Origin: Bradyrhizobium oligotrophicum S58 | GTDB taxonomy: Bacteria; Pseudomonadota; Alphaproteobacteria; Rhizobiales; Xanthobacteraceae | Length of the DNA: 64,000 bases | Reading direction: 5' to 3' | Assembly: GCF_000344805.1 (NCBI RefSeq) | Contig: NC_020453.1 | Location: 6,977,001-7,041,000, forward strand | Shown: positions 54,433 through 63,397 of the stretch, one piece after another | Layout of the letters: each line of letters starts with the position of its first letter | Position numbering within the stretch: the stretch's first letter is position 1 | The notes under the pieces: model-generated | What the model was told of the DNA's origin: nothing | Seen by the model: the letters and a program-made list of their open reading frames with translations, nothing else | The model's database searches: none | Position numbers and translations under genes: made by a program

Positions 54433-55053
54433 TCAGAAGTGGAAGTTGATGCCTGCGCGCACCACGCCAGACCGATAGTCGTTCTTCGCCCCCGTGATCA
54501 CGAAATTGCTGCTGTCGAGATCGACATAGAGATACTCGATCTTGGCGCTCCAGTTCTGCGCCAGGCCGAATTCGGTGCCGACGCCGAGCGTCCAGCCCAC
54601 CGTGGTGTGCGATTCCGAAAGACCGAAGGTCTCCGCGCGCAACGAGCCGAAGGCGAGACCGCCGGTGCCGTAGAACAGGATGTTGTTGAAGGCGTAGCCG
54701 GCGCGGCCGCGAATGGTGCCGAACCAGGGGTTCGAGAACTTCCACGGCGCGAAGGTGTCGTTGGCGCCGGTGATGTTGATGTCCCCCTCCGCGCCGAACA
54801 CCCATGGCCCGGTCTGCCAGTTGTAGCCGGCCGTCAGCCCGCCTGCGAGGCCGGACGGCTTTGTCGGGTTGTTGGCGACCGAGCCCCATTCATAGCCCAG
54901 CGTGCCGCCGAGATAGGGCCCGGCCCAGCTATAGGCGTTCAGGGGTTGGTTCACCGTATAGGGCGCGCGCCGCCCGTAGTTGAAATCGGCGGCCTGCGCC
55001 GTCATCGATCCCAGAGCCGCCACGGCGGCCGCACCGACCATGAACCTTTTCAT
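54433..55053 (-). CDS. Outer-membrane beta-barrel protein (Omp25/RopB type)
   Basis: The 206-residue protein has a signal peptide (FMVGAAAVAALGSMTAQAAD). The barrel shows repeated strands such as WAGPYLGGTLGYEWGS, FGTIRGRAGYAFNNILFYGT and IEYLYVDLDSSNF, ending in the aromatic INFHF typical of outer-membrane insertion. It resembles the Omp25/Omp31 family of Rhizobiales. A terminator follows. It is probably an abundant envelope protein. Confidence 0.88.
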   Translation of the reverse strand: MKRFMVGAAAVAALGSMTAQAADFNYGRRAPYTVNQPLNAYSWAGPYLGGTLGYEWGSVANNPTKPSGLAGGLTAGYNWQTGPWVFGAEGDINITGANDTFAPWKFSNPWFGTIRGRAGYAFNNILFYGTGGLAFGSLRAETFGLSESHTTVGWTLGVGTEFGLAQNWSAKIEYLYVDLDSSNFVITGAKNDYRSGVVRAGINFHF

Positions 55054-55293
55054 CGCTCACTCCACGCAACTCGCCGTGTCCCACCGGGCCTGCGCCGCGC
55101 GATCCGATGCGGGGCCGGTGTGGTTACGGAACTCCATCTTTTTTCGTGAGCATTTATCGAGAGTTTTAGGTTAAGCCGTTGTTAAGCCCGGTTACCCGCC
55201 GATTAATGTGCTTAACGGAGCGTTACCGCGGCGCCTGTGCATGGCGCGTCCCCGCGCTGGCGGGAGCGGCTGCGAACGCTTAATTTGCTGGAC

Positions 55294-57357
55294 ATGACCA
55301 CCGACAGCTCCGATCCACCCAAGGCGCCGGCGCCCGCCAGCCGCCGTGGCACGGCCGACCTGCCGCCCGAGCCCTTCGATACCCCCGATCTCGATCCCGC
55401 CGCCCCTGCTGCGGACGAGGACGACGAGGCACGCCTGCCGGAGCTGACCGAGGAGAGCCTGGAGGCGGTCGGCGAAGGCCCGCTCGCGACCGGCCATGCC
55501 GCGATCGAGAACGCCGTCCGGCTGGCGCCGACCTCGCCCGGCGTCTACCGCATGCTCAATGCGGCCCACGACGTGCTCTATGTCGGCAAGGCCAAGAACG
55601 TCAAAAAGCGCCTGTCGTCCTATGCGCGCGCCAACGCGCCGCTGCCTGCGCGCATCCTGCGCATGATCGCGGCCACCGTGACCGTCGAGATCGTCTCCAC
55701 GACCACGGAGACCGAAGCGCTGCTGCTGGAAGCCAATCTCATCAAGCAGCTCAAGCCGCGCTTCAACGTGCAGCTGCGCGACGACAAGTCATTCCCCTAC
55801 ATCCTGATCACCGGCGACCATTGGGCGCCGCAGATCCTCAAGCATCGCGGCGCGCAGTCCAGGCCAGGGCGCTATTTCGGCCCGTTCGCCTCGGCGGGCG
55901 CCGTCAACCGCACCATCACGGCGCTGCAGCGCGCGTTCCTGATCCGCTCCTGCACCGATTCGTTCTTCGAGAGCCGCACCCGTCCCTGCCTGCTGCACCA
56001 GATCCGGCGCTGCGCCGGTCCCTGCACGCAGGAGATCGACTTCCCCGGCTATACCGAGCTGGTGCGCGAGGCGACCGACTTCCTGTCCGGGCGCAGCCAG
56101 GCGGTGAAGGCGCTGCTCGCGACCGAAATGGAGAAGGCGTCAGGCGAGCTCGAGTTCGAGACCGCGGCCGTCTATCGCGACCGTCTCGCGGCGTTGTCGG
56201 CGATCTCGTCGCAGCAGGGCATCAATCCGCGCACCGTCGAAGAAGCCGACGTGTTCGCGATCCACCAGGAGGGCGGCTATTCCTGCGTCGAGGTGTTCTT
56301 CTTCCGCACCGGCCAGAACTGGGGCAACCGCGCCTACTTCCCGCGTGCGGAGAAGAGCTATCTGCCGGAGGAGGTGCTGTCGGCTTTCATCACGCAATTC
56401 TACGACGACAAGCCGCCGCCGAAGCTGATCCTGCTGTCGCACGAAATCGAGGAGGCCGAGTTGCTCGCCGAGGCGCTGTGCGTCAAGGCCGGCCACAAGG
56501 TCGAGGTCTCCACGCCGAAGCGCGGCGAGAAGAAGGAGCTGGTTCAGCACGCGCTGACCAATGCCCGCGAGGCGCTCGGCCGCAAGCTCGCGGACACCGC
56601 GACGCAGAGCCGTTTGCTGGAGGCGATGACCGCGACGCTGGCGCTGCCGCACACCCCGAAGCGCATCGAGGTCTACGACAACAGCCACATCCAGGGCACC
56701 AACGCGGTCGGCGCGATGATCGTCGCCGGCCCCGACGGCTTCATGAAGAACCAATACCGCAAGTTCAACATCAAGTCGGAGGGGCTGAGGCCCGGCGACG
56801 ACTACGGGATGATGAAGGAGGTGCTGCAGCGCCGCTTCAAGCGGCTGGTCGCGCCGTCCGAGAAGGATGTCGCCCGCGCCGCGAAAGAGGACGACGTGCC
56901 GCAATGGCCTGATCTGGTCATCATCGACGGCGGCCGCGGCCAGCTCAACGCCGTCCGCGAGATTTTCACCGAGCTCGGCGTCACCAACGTCGCGCTGATG
57001 TCGGTCGCCAAGGGCCCGGATCGCGACGCCGGCCGCGAGACGCTGTTCATCCCGGAGCGCGAGGCGATCAAGCTCGAGCCGCGCGACCCCGTGCTGTATT
57101 TCATCCAGCGGCTGCGCGACGAGGCGCATCGCTTCGTCATCGGCTCACACCGCAAGCTGCGCAAGAAGGACATCCGCGAGGCAGGGCTGCAGGAGATCCC
57201 CGGCATCGGCCCCTCGCGCAAGCGCGCACTGCTGCACCATTTCGGCACCCTGAAGGAGATCGAGCGCGCCTCGATCGCCGACCTCGGCAAGGTGCCGGGC
57301 GTCTCCGCGGAGAGCGCGCGGAAGATTTTTGAGTACTTTCACAGCAACGCGAGCTGA
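55294..57357 (+). CDS. uvrC: Excinuclease ABC subunit C
   Basis: The 687-residue repair nuclease makes both incisions in nucleotide-excision repair. An acidic N-terminal extension of about 75 residues precedes the GIY-YIG domain ([21 protein letters not shown]). Next come the UVR UvrB-binding domain ([20 protein letters not shown]), the RNase H-like half ([18 protein letters not shown]) and a helix-hairpin-helix end ([16 protein letters not shown]). The ATG at 55294 is the best start; the 55237 frame adds 19 residues without a family match. Confidence 0.95.
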   Translation: MTTDSSDPPKAPAPASRRGTADLPPEPFDTPDLDPAAPAADEDDEARLPELTEESLEAVGEGPLATGHAAIENAVRLAPTSPGVYRMLNAAHDVLYVGKAKNVKKRLSSYARANAPLPARILRMIAATVTVEIVSTTTETEALLLEANLIKQLKPRFNVQLRDDKSFPYILITGDHWAPQILKHRGAQSRPGRYFGPFASAGAVNRTITALQRAFLIRSCTDSFFESRTRPCLLHQIRRCAGPCTQEIDFPGYTELVREATDFLSGRSQAVKALLATEMEKASGELEFETAAVYRDRLAALSAISSQQGINPRTVEEADVFAIHQEGGYSCVEVFFFRTGQNWGNRAYFPRAEKSYLPEEVLSAFITQFYDDKPPPKLILLSHEIEEAELLAEALCVKAGHKVEVSTPKRGEKKELVQHALTNAREALGRKLADTATQSRLLEAMTATLALPHTPKRIEVYDNSHIQGTNAVGAMIVAGPDGFMKNQYRKFNIKSEGLRPGDDYGMMKEVLQRRFKRLVAPSEKDVARAAKEDDVPQWPDLVIIDGGRGQLNAVREIFTELGVTNVALMSVAKGPDRDAGRETLFIPEREAIKLEPRDPVLYFIQRLRDEAHRFVIGSHRKLRKKDIREAGLQEIPGIGPSRKRALLHHFGTLKEIERASIADLGKVPGVSAESARKIFEYFHSNAS

Positions 57358-57387
57358 CGGAGGCCTTGCTCCGTTCGCGACCGCCGC

Positions 57388-57807
57388 TCAGAACGGCTTG
57401 ACGACGACGAGGACAGCGATCGCAGCCGTGCTACCGACGATCAGCGGCGGCAGATGAGAGAACCAGCGCGGCGCCGGCGCCTCGGACCGCGCGAGCCGCC
57501 GCAGCATCCCCGCGAGCACGCCGTGCAGCGCGGACAGCGCGACCACGACACCGAGCTTGACCGTCAGCCACAGCGAACCGAACCATTGGCCTTGCGTGGC
57601 GAGTGCAAGCCCTGCGCCCCACACGATGAGCATGGCCGGCGTGGTGACGCGCCGATCCCATCGGCTGACGAATTCGATCATGACGTTGCTGCCTGCCGCA
57701 TCCACCTTGGCCGCATGCACCGCGATGGTCATCGCGGCGGCCAGCATCCCGCCGCTCCAGCACAGCACCGCCGCGACGTGCAGTGCCTTGAGCCACTCAT
57801 AGATCAT
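57388..57807 (-). CDS. CopD-family small membrane protein
   Basis: The 139-residue protein has four helices: WLKALHVAAVLCWSGGMLAAAM (His in helix 1), TTPAMLIVWGAGLALATQG, LTVKLGVVVALSALHGVLAG and LPPLIVGSTAAIAVLVVV. The arrangement resembles CopD/HemJ-like proteins, where helix His residues bind copper or heme. Its start overlaps the previous stop by four bases. It is last in a four-gene operon. Confidence 0.75.
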   Translation of the reverse strand: MIYEWLKALHVAAVLCWSGGMLAAAMTIAVHAAKVDAAGSNVMIEFVSRWDRRVTTPAMLIVWGAGLALATQGQWFGSLWLTVKLGVVVALSALHGVLAGMLRRLARSEAPAPRWFSHLPPLIVGSTAAIAVLVVVKPF

Positions 57808-58136
57808 GGCGCGACCAGCCGCGTCTCGCGTCGAGCCAGGACGCGGGCATTGACGAAGCCGCCGAACGGCACCAGCGCAGCGATCGTCATCCGGATGATC
57901 TCCGCTCGCGACCAGCCGCCACTGGTGGCAAGCTGGATCAGCATCCAGACGTAGGTCAGGAAGGCGAGACCGTGGATCGGCCCCATGATGCGGGTCGCGA
58001 TCGCGAAGCCGGCAAGATGTTTCAGCGGCACCGCGACGAGCACCAGCAGCAGCAGCGTGCTGCCTTCGATCAGCGAAAGCGCGCGCATCCGCTTCAGTTG
58101 CGACAGCTCCTCGGCGTGGTCCGGGGATGTCATCAT
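57804..58136 (-). CDS. DUF3817 membrane protein
   Basis: The 110-residue protein matches DUF3817: RMRALSLIEGSTLLLLVLVAVPLKHLAGF, MGPIHGLAFLTYVWML and EIIRMTIAALVPFGGFVNARVL give three helices. Its ATG overlaps the previous stop as ATGA, and its stop overlaps the CopD-like start. The family's role is unknown. Confidence 0.85.
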   Translation of the reverse strand: MMTSPDHAEELSQLKRMRALSLIEGSTLLLLVLVAVPLKHLAGFAIATRIMGPIHGLAFLTYVWMLIQLATSGGWSRAEIIRMTIAALVPFGGFVNARVLARRETRLVAP

Positions 58137-58396
58137 TCGACCTCCTTCAGCACCTTTTCGACCTGGGCGAGCCGCAGCTCGATCTGCCCGAGACTGCCCT
58201 TGAGCGCAGCGAGCAGCTCGGCGCTGGTCTCCTGCGACCGCACGGCTCGCTCGGTCAGCGCGCGATAGCTCTCTTCCGTCGCGGCCTGCAGTCCGGCCTG
58301 CCGGGCGGCCGCGAAATACTTCATCGCAAACACCAGGATGATGGTGACGAGGATGAGGATCGTCACGAGCAGGAAGATGGCGGCCTTGTCAGCCAT
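58133..58396 (-). CDS. Membrane-anchored coiled-coil protein
   Basis: The 87-residue protein has one N-terminal helix (AIFLLVTILILVTIILVFAM) and a long cytoplasmic or periplasmic coiled coil (residues 40-87) ending LRLAQVEKVLKEVE. No domain name applies. It overlaps the ArsR stop by 8 bases and the DUF3817 start by four. Confidence 0.7.
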   Translation of the reverse strand: MADKAAIFLLVTILILVTIILVFAMKYFAAARQAGLQAATEESYRALTERAVRSQETSAELLAALKGSLGQIELRLAQVEKVLKEVE

Positions 58397-58754
58397 GTTG
58401 GTCTCCTTCCGGTTTGATGGAGGATGGGACGACGGACAGCGTCTCGACGGCTTCGGCGATCGAGGACGGCGTCAGGGCGATCTCGAAGGGAGCGACCTCG
58501 AAGTAGTTCAGCGCCTTGCCGTCGGCAGAGAGCTCCAGCCGGCTGGTGACGAGTCCCGCCTCTTCGAGCTTGCGGAGATGCAGGTGCAGCAACGGCCGGC
58601 TGATCCCGAGCTCGCGCGCGAGCTGGCTGACATAGGTCCGCCCCTTGTTCTGAAGCGCCGCCAGCACCCGCAGCCGATGCGGATTGGCCAGCGCCGCCAG
58701 CCTGTCCAGCAGTTGATCGCCCGTGTTCGGCACGCGCCGCGCTCCACCTGTCAT
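58389..58754 (-). CDS. ArsR-type winged-helix regulator
   Basis: The 121-residue protein has the ArsR fold: LLDRLAALANPHRLRVLAALQ, TYVSQLARELGISRPLLHLHLRKLEEAGLV (recognition helix) and a wing with RLELSADGKALNYFEV. No Cys metal site is present in the alpha-3 or alpha-5 regions, so it may sense something other than a metal. The ATG at 58754 is chosen because the family starts there. It leads the membrane operon and probably controls it. Confidence 0.85.
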   Translation of the reverse strand: MTGGARRVPNTGDQLLDRLAALANPHRLRVLAALQNKGRTYVSQLARELGISRPLLHLHLRKLEEAGLVTSRLELSADGKALNYFEVAPFEIALTPSSIAEAVETLSVVPSSIKPEGDQHG

Positions 58755-58889
58755 GATTTTCTTACAGGTAGAGAGCGCCAGCGTCAATCATCTCAAACAT
58801 ATGTCAGCAAAATATTTCACATGACGCTTCGGTTCGTGATCGACGGCACCGCGAGCTGCCACGGCCATCCGAATGAAACGATCGCCGGC

Positions 58890-59378
58890 TCATGCCGCAG
58901 TCGGCGGCTCGTCCTTTACCGCATCGGCGAACTTGCGCATCAGACGCACCAGTTCGTCGACGTCGCGCGCCTCCCAGGTTTCGAAGATGGCACGGCCGAT
59001 GCGGTCGCGCGCAGCATCCACCATGTCGGTCATCGCCTTCCCTCTGGGCGTGATCACCGCCTCGCGCACCCGCCGGTCGGCGGCGCTGCCTTGCCGCGCG
59101 ACCAGGCCGAGGCTCTCGAGCTTGGCGACCTGCCGGCTCACGGTGGTGTAGTCGCGCCCGACGCGATCGGCCATCTCCACCACGCCGATCGGACCGAAGC
59201 GCTCGATCCCGACCAGCAGCGGAAACAGCGCCCGATCGAGCGCGATCCCCGCCTCCTGGATCATGGCCTCGTCGCGCTGCGGCCGGTTCATCACGGCGAC
59301 GATGTCGAGCAGCGCCGCATGCAGCTTGCGGAGGTTTTCACTAATATGTGTATTTTGCACATTCTTTGTTGCCGACAT
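58890..59378 (-). CDS. MarR-family repressor, divergent from MDR gene
   Basis: The 162-residue protein has a MarR winged helix: FGPIGVVEMADRVGRDYTTVSRQVAKLE (recognition helix) and AADRRVREAVITPRG in the wing. GGAGGGG lies 6-7 bases before the ATG at 59378. The operator-like palindrome at 59392-59414 is between it and the 59431 gene, and a second one is inside its first codons. Autoregulation and control of the oxidoreductase are likely. Confidence 0.9.
   Translation of the reverse strand: MSATKNVQNTHISENLRKLHAALLDIVAVMNRPQRDEAMIQEAGIALDRALFPLLVGIERFGPIGVVEMADRVGRDYTTVSRQVAKLESLGLVARQGSAADRRVREAVITPRGKAMTDMVDAARDRIGRAIFETWEARDVDELVRLMRKFADAVKDEPPTAA
59343..59365. promoter_or_regulatory. Second MarR operator-like palindrome
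   Basis: AATATGTG, spacer TATTTTG, CACATTCT. The arms match at 6 of 8. Geometry (8-7-8) equals the stronger site at 59392-59414 and the centres are 49 bases apart. It lies inside the first codons of the MarR gene. Confidence 0.5.
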
Positions 59379-59391
59379 CGATCCCCTCCGA

Positions 59392-59414
59392 TATATGTGC
59401 ATTATACACATATA
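59392..59414. promoter_or_regulatory. MarR operator palindrome
   Basis: TATATGTG, spacer CATTATA, CACATATA: 8-bp perfect arms, 7-base spacer. It overlaps a TATAAT on the minus strand (59406-59401) and adjoins one on the plus strand (59411-59416), so a bound repressor would block both promoters. Confidence 0.75.
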
Positions 59415-59430
59415 ATCACAGAGCACCATC

Positions 59431-60384
59431 ATGAAAGCCGCCATCGTCCGCCACGCCGGCCAGACGCCGACATATGGAGATTTTGAGAGCCCGGTCGCCA
59501 GCGCTGGCGAGCACCTCATCGACGTCAGCGCCGCCGCGATCAGCCCGCTCACGCGTGGCCGCGCCTCCGGCACGCATTACAGCTCCGACAACGCATTTCC
59601 GTTCGTGCCGGGCATCGACGGCGTCGGCCGGCGCGAGGATGGCGGCCGTGTCTATTTCGTGCTGCCGCGCGCGCCGCATGGCGCCATGGCCGAGCAGACC
59701 GTGGTGCCGGCCGCACGCTGCCTGCCCCTGCCGGCGGATCTCGACGACATCACCGCAGCCGCGATCGCCAATCCGGGCCTGTCGTCCTGGGCCGCACTCA
59801 AGGAACGAGCGCGGCTCCGGACCGGAGAGACCGTGCTGATCAACGGCGCCACCGGGATCTCCGGCCGGCTCGCCATCCAGATCGCAAAGCATCTCGGCGC
59901 GGCGAAGGTGATCGCGACCGGACGTGACAGCGCGGCTCTGCACGAGCTGGCTGCGCTCGGCGCCGACGCCACCATTGCCCTCGTCGAGGACGGCGAGGCC
60001 CTGGAACGGAGCTTCAAGCCGCACGTCGCGGCGGGCGTCGACATCGTCCTCGACTATCTCTGGGGACCGAGTGCCCAGCGCCTGCTGATCGCGGCCGCGC
60101 GCGCGGCCACCGGCACGGTGCCGATCCGCTTCGTGCAGATCGGCTCGGCGAGCGGCGGCGACATCACGCTGCCCAGCGCGGCCCTGCGCGCCTCCCCCAT
60201 CACGCTGATGGGCAGCGGCATCGGCAGCATTCCGCTCGAACGTCTGGTCGCATTGACCGCCGAGCTGCTGCAGGCCGCCGTACCGGCCGGGCTTCGGGTC
60301 GCGGTCGATCCGGCTCCGCTGAGCGATATCGACCAGAGCTGGACGCGCGAGTCCGGCCATCGACGGACGGTGATGACGATGTGA
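59431..60384 (+). CDS. MDR-family zinc-free alcohol dehydrogenase/quinone reductase
   Basis: The 317-residue protein has VPGIDGVGRREDGG, SSWAALKERARL and the NADPH loop LINGATGISGRLAIQIAKHLG. It is a short MDR member without zinc ligands. Divergence from a MarR gene is typical of inducible detoxifying reductases, for quinones or reactive aldehydes. The start is clear (MKAAIVRHAGQTPTYGDF). Confidence 0.88.
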   Translation: MKAAIVRHAGQTPTYGDFESPVASAGEHLIDVSAAAISPLTRGRASGTHYSSDNAFPFVPGIDGVGRREDGGRVYFVLPRAPHGAMAEQTVVPAARCLPLPADLDDITAAAIANPGLSSWAALKERARLRTGETVLINGATGISGRLAIQIAKHLGAAKVIATGRDSAALHELAALGADATIALVEDGEALERSFKPHVAAGVDIVLDYLWGPSAQRLLIAAARAATGTVPIRFVQIGSASGGDITLPSAALRASPITLMGSGIGSIPLERLVALTAELLQAAVPAGLRVAVDPAPLSDIDQSWTRESGHRRTVMTM

Positions 60385-60458
60385 GCCGTGTTGATCCTAT
60401 ATTTACCCGGATGAAAATATCGCGTATTGTCTCCGGGCAATATTCACGAGAGGCGGCC

Positions 60459-60794
60459 ATGACCCCCGATCAGCGCAAGGCGGCCGTGGCCGCCTACAAG
60501 GAACGCAAGACCCCCGCCGGCATCTTCGCCGTGACCTGTGCCGCCACCGGCGAGCGCTGGATCGGCTGCGCGCCCGATCTCGACAAAATCCAGAACCGGC
60601 TGTGGTTCACCCTGCGCCAGGGCGGCCACCGCCGCGGCGGGCTGCAGGCGGCGTGGACCGCTCACGGTGCTGACGCGTTCAGCCTGGAGGTGCTGGAGAC
60701 ATTCGATGAGGAGACGCTGGCCTATGTCCGTGACCGCGCGTTCGCGGAGCGCCAGGCGCATTGGTGCGCGGTGCATGGCGCGGAGGCGATCTGA
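60459..60794 (+). CDS. GIY-YIG nuclease-family protein
   Basis: The 111-residue protein has the GIY-YIG pattern with a modified first motif: PAGIFAVTCAATGERWIGCA (GIF...WIG), the conserved helix KIQNRLWFTLRQGGHRRGGL and a LEVLETFDEETLAYVRDR region. It could be a DNA-processing enzyme or an inactive relative. The ATG at 60459 follows GAGAGG by about 5 bases. No restriction-modification partner is adjacent. Confidence 0.75.
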   Translation: MTPDQRKAAVAAYKERKTPAGIFAVTCAATGERWIGCAPDLDKIQNRLWFTLRQGGHRRGGLQAAWTAHGADAFSLEVLETFDEETLAYVRDRAFAERQAHWCAVHGAEAI

Positions 60795-61052
60795 CGCCGG
60801 GCTGCGACATTCGCGCCCCTGTCATTGCACCGCAATAAGGTCGGTCGGCCGTGCACACCCACCCGCCGATCTGGAGACTGGCGCCGGCGCGCGCCGTTGC
60901 TTAAGGAAGCGTTTATCGCTCTCTTTGTCTCCAGCGGGAGAGTTCCTATCTCCGCAGGACTTCGTTGCGAACAGCGTCATATCTGCGTCATCCTGCCGGA
61001 ACGGCTCGGCTCGGAGGTTGACGTTCGTACGGCGGCAGTATTGGTACACCGG

Positions 61053-61694
61053 ATGAATATTGCGACCACACGCGTGCCCAGCAAGACGTCGACGTCCTTG
61101 CCGAACATCCTGACCTATACGCGCATTGCTGCGATACCGGTCGTGGTGGGCTGTATCTACGCGCAGTCGGTCTGGCAGTATCCGTTGTGGCTCCGCTGGG
61201 TCGCCGTCGCAGTGTTCATTGCGGCTGGGATCACCGACTACCTCGACGGTCATTTCGCGCGGATCTGGAACCAGCAATCGGCATTTGGCCGGATGCTCGA
61301 CCCGATCGCCGACAAGCTTCTGGTCGCCTCGTGCCTGCTGATGCTGGCGGCCGACAGCACCATCCAGAACTGGTCGCTGTGGGCTGCCATCGTGATCCTG
61401 TGCCGCGAGATCCTGGTCTCGGGCCTGCGCGAATATCTCGCCGCGCTGCGCGTCTCGGTGCCGGTCACCAAGGTCGCGAAATGGAAGACCACGATGCAGC
61501 TGGTGGCGATCGGCTTCCTGCTCGCGGGCGAGGCCGGCGACACGGCGGTCGCCCAGATCTCGACGGCCGTCGGCCCGATCGTGAGCGGGATTGGAATCTG
61601 GCTGTTGGGCCTGTCGGCGGTCTTCACCATCTACACCGGCTACGACTATTTCCGCGCCGGCATCCACCACCTCATCGAGGAAGACTCGCGATGA
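61053..61694 (+). CDS. pgsA: CDP-diacylglycerol-glycerol-3-phosphate phosphatidyltransferase
   Basis: The 213-residue inner-membrane enzyme makes phosphatidylglycerol phosphate. It has the CDP-alcohol motif DG..AR........G...D...D as DYLDGHFARIW with FGRMLDPIADK, and about four to six helices. The start at 61053 is chosen because SLPNILTYTRI is the family opening. The moaD start overlaps its stop as ATGA. Confidence 0.95.
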   Translation: MNIATTRVPSKTSTSLPNILTYTRIAAIPVVVGCIYAQSVWQYPLWLRWVAVAVFIAAGITDYLDGHFARIWNQQSAFGRMLDPIADKLLVASCLLMLAADSTIQNWSLWAAIVILCREILVSGLREYLAALRVSVPVTKVAKWKTTMQLVAIGFLLAGEAGDTAVAQISTAVGPIVSGIGIWLLGLSAVFTIYTGYDYFRAGIHHLIEEDSR

Positions 61695-61942
61695 AGGTGA
61701 AGTATTTCGCCTGGGTGCGGGAGCGGATCGGCAAGGCCGAAGAGACCATCGAGCCGCCGGCGGATGTCCGCACGGTTGGCGAGCTGATCACCTGGCTGAC
61801 CGCGCGCGGCGAGGGTTACGCCTATGCGTTCGAGAAGCCGAAGGTGATCCGCGCCGCGATCGACCAGACCCATGTCCAGGCCGACGCCGCCATCTCCGGC
61901 GCCCGCGAGATTGCGTTCTTTCCGCCGATGACCGGCGGCTGA
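61691..61942 (+). CDS. moaD: Molybdopterin synthase small subunit
   Basis: The 83-residue ubiquitin-like sulfur carrier ends in the required GG (FFPPMTGG). It begins MKVKYFAWVRERIGKAEETIE. Its thiocarboxylated C-terminus transfers sulfur to precursor Z inside MoaE. It overlaps pgsA and precedes moaE by 25 bases. Molybdopterin made here is needed by CoxL. Confidence 0.93.
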   Translation: MKVKYFAWVRERIGKAEETIEPPADVRTVGELITWLTARGEGYAYAFEKPKVIRAAIDQTHVQADAAISGAREIAFFPPMTGG

Positions 61943-61967
61943 AGCGAAGCCGCCAGAAGACCCATCC

Positions 61968-62432
61968 ATGACCGCGATCGTCACCGTCCGCGTACAGCAT
62001 GAGGATTTCGACACCGCAGCCGAGATTGCGGCGCTCAGCCACGGCCGCACCGACATCGGCGCCGTCGTCAGCTTCTCCGGCCTGTGCCGCGGCAACGACC
62101 ACGACACGCCGATCGCCGCGCTGACGCTCGAGCACTATCCGGGCATGGCGGAAGCGGAGATCATGCGCCATGCCGAGGAGGCGATGGCGCGCTGGCCGCT
62201 GCAGGGCCTGACCGTGATCCACCGCCACGGCCGCATCAAGCCGGGCGAGAACATCGTGCTGGTGGTCACCGCCTCGAGCCACCGCCAGGCGGCGTTCGAG
62301 GCCGCGGAGTTCCTGATGGATTATCTCAAGACCAACGCGCCGTTCTGGAAGCGCGAGGAGACCGCCGATGGCGGCAGCTGGGTCGAGGCCAAGAGCCATG
62401 ACGACGCCGCCACGGCGCGCTGGACATCGTGA
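61968..62432 (+). CDS. moaE: Molybdopterin synthase large subunit
   Basis: The 154-residue catalytic subunit binds MoaD. Family residues include IGAVVSFSGLCRG, LTLEHYPGMAEAEI, VIHRHGRIKPGENIVLV and the active Lys in APFWKREET. Its stop overlaps the prmB start. It completes the synthase with MoaD. Confidence 0.95.
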   Translation: MTAIVTVRVQHEDFDTAAEIAALSHGRTDIGAVVSFSGLCRGNDHDTPIAALTLEHYPGMAEAEIMRHAEEAMARWPLQGLTVIHRHGRIKPGENIVLVVTASSHRQAAFEAAEFLMDYLKTNAPFWKREETADGGSWVEAKSHDDAATARWTS

Positions 62433-63397
62433 TGGCGAAGACGATCAAGACGGCAGCGCCGCGCAAGGCGCCGGCGCCCAAGCTGCCGAAGGTCAATGCG
62501 GGCGAGCTCGTCAGCTTGCTCGACTACCTGCGCTATGCCGTCAGCTGCTTCCAGCAGGCCGACCTGGTGTTCGCGCACGGAACCACCGACCCGGTGTCCG
62601 AGGCGGCCTTCCTGATCGGAGAGGCTTTGCATCTGCGCCCTGATCAATTCGAGAGTTTCATCACGGCGCGGGTCACCGCCGCCGAGGGCAAGGCGATCCT
62701 CGACCTCATCACCGCCCGAATCACCACCCGCAAGCCGGCGGCGTATCTGGTCAACAAGGTCTACATGCGCGGCCTGCCGTTCTATGTCGACGAGCGCGTC
62801 ATCGTGCCGCGGTCGTTCATCGGCGAATTGCTGGAGACGCATTTCGGCGGCGCCGAGGGCGACGGCACCTCGCTGATCGACGATCCCCTCGCCGTCGACA
62901 GCGTGCTCGATCTCTGCACCGGCTCTGGCTGCCTCGCGATCCTCGCCAGCCGGCATTTTCCGAACGCCGTGATCGACGCCGTCGACATCTCCAAGGATGC
63001 GCTCGCGGTCGCCGCGAAGAACGTCGCCGACTACGGCCTCGCGGAGCAGATCTCGCTGCATCGCGGCGACCTGTTCGCGCCGCTGAGTCAGCGCCGCTAT
63101 GACCTGATCATCACCAATCCGCCCTATGTCGATGCCGAGGGCATGGCCGGCCTGCCGAGGGAATGCCGCGCCGAGCCGGCGCTCGCCTTCGACGGCGGCG
63201 CTGACGGGCTCGACATCATCCACCGCATCCTCGGCCAGGCACGCGACCATCTGACCGCCGAAGGCGGGCTGCTGTGCGAGGTCGGCCGCGACCGCCCGCA
63301 GATCGAGGCGGCCTACCCGGACCTGCCGCTGCTGTGGCTCGATACCGAAGACTCCGAAGGCGAAGTGTTCTGGATCAGCGCGCGCGATCTGGTTTGA
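62432..63397 (+). CDS. prmB: Ribosomal protein L3 glutamine methyltransferase
   Basis: The 321-residue enzyme methylates a Gln of L3. It has the SAM loop VLDLCTGSGCLAI and the catalytic motif IITNPPYVDAEGM. The N-terminal helical domain (DYLRYAVSCFQQADLVFAHG) is of the PrmB type. The ATG at 62432 overlaps the moaE stop (TGATG); a GTG one codon earlier is an alternative. Confidence 0.93.
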   Translation: MAKTIKTAAPRKAPAPKLPKVNAGELVSLLDYLRYAVSCFQQADLVFAHGTTDPVSEAAFLIGEALHLRPDQFESFITARVTAAEGKAILDLITARITTRKPAAYLVNKVYMRGLPFYVDERVIVPRSFIGELLETHFGGAEGDGTSLIDDPLAVDSVLDLCTGSGCLAILASRHFPNAVIDAVDISKDALAVAAKNVADYGLAEQISLHRGDLFAPLSQRRYDLIITNPPYVDAEGMAGLPRECRAEPALAFDGGADGLDIIHRILGQARDHLTAEGGLLCEVGRDRPQIEAAYPDLPLLWLDTEDSEGEVFWISARDLV

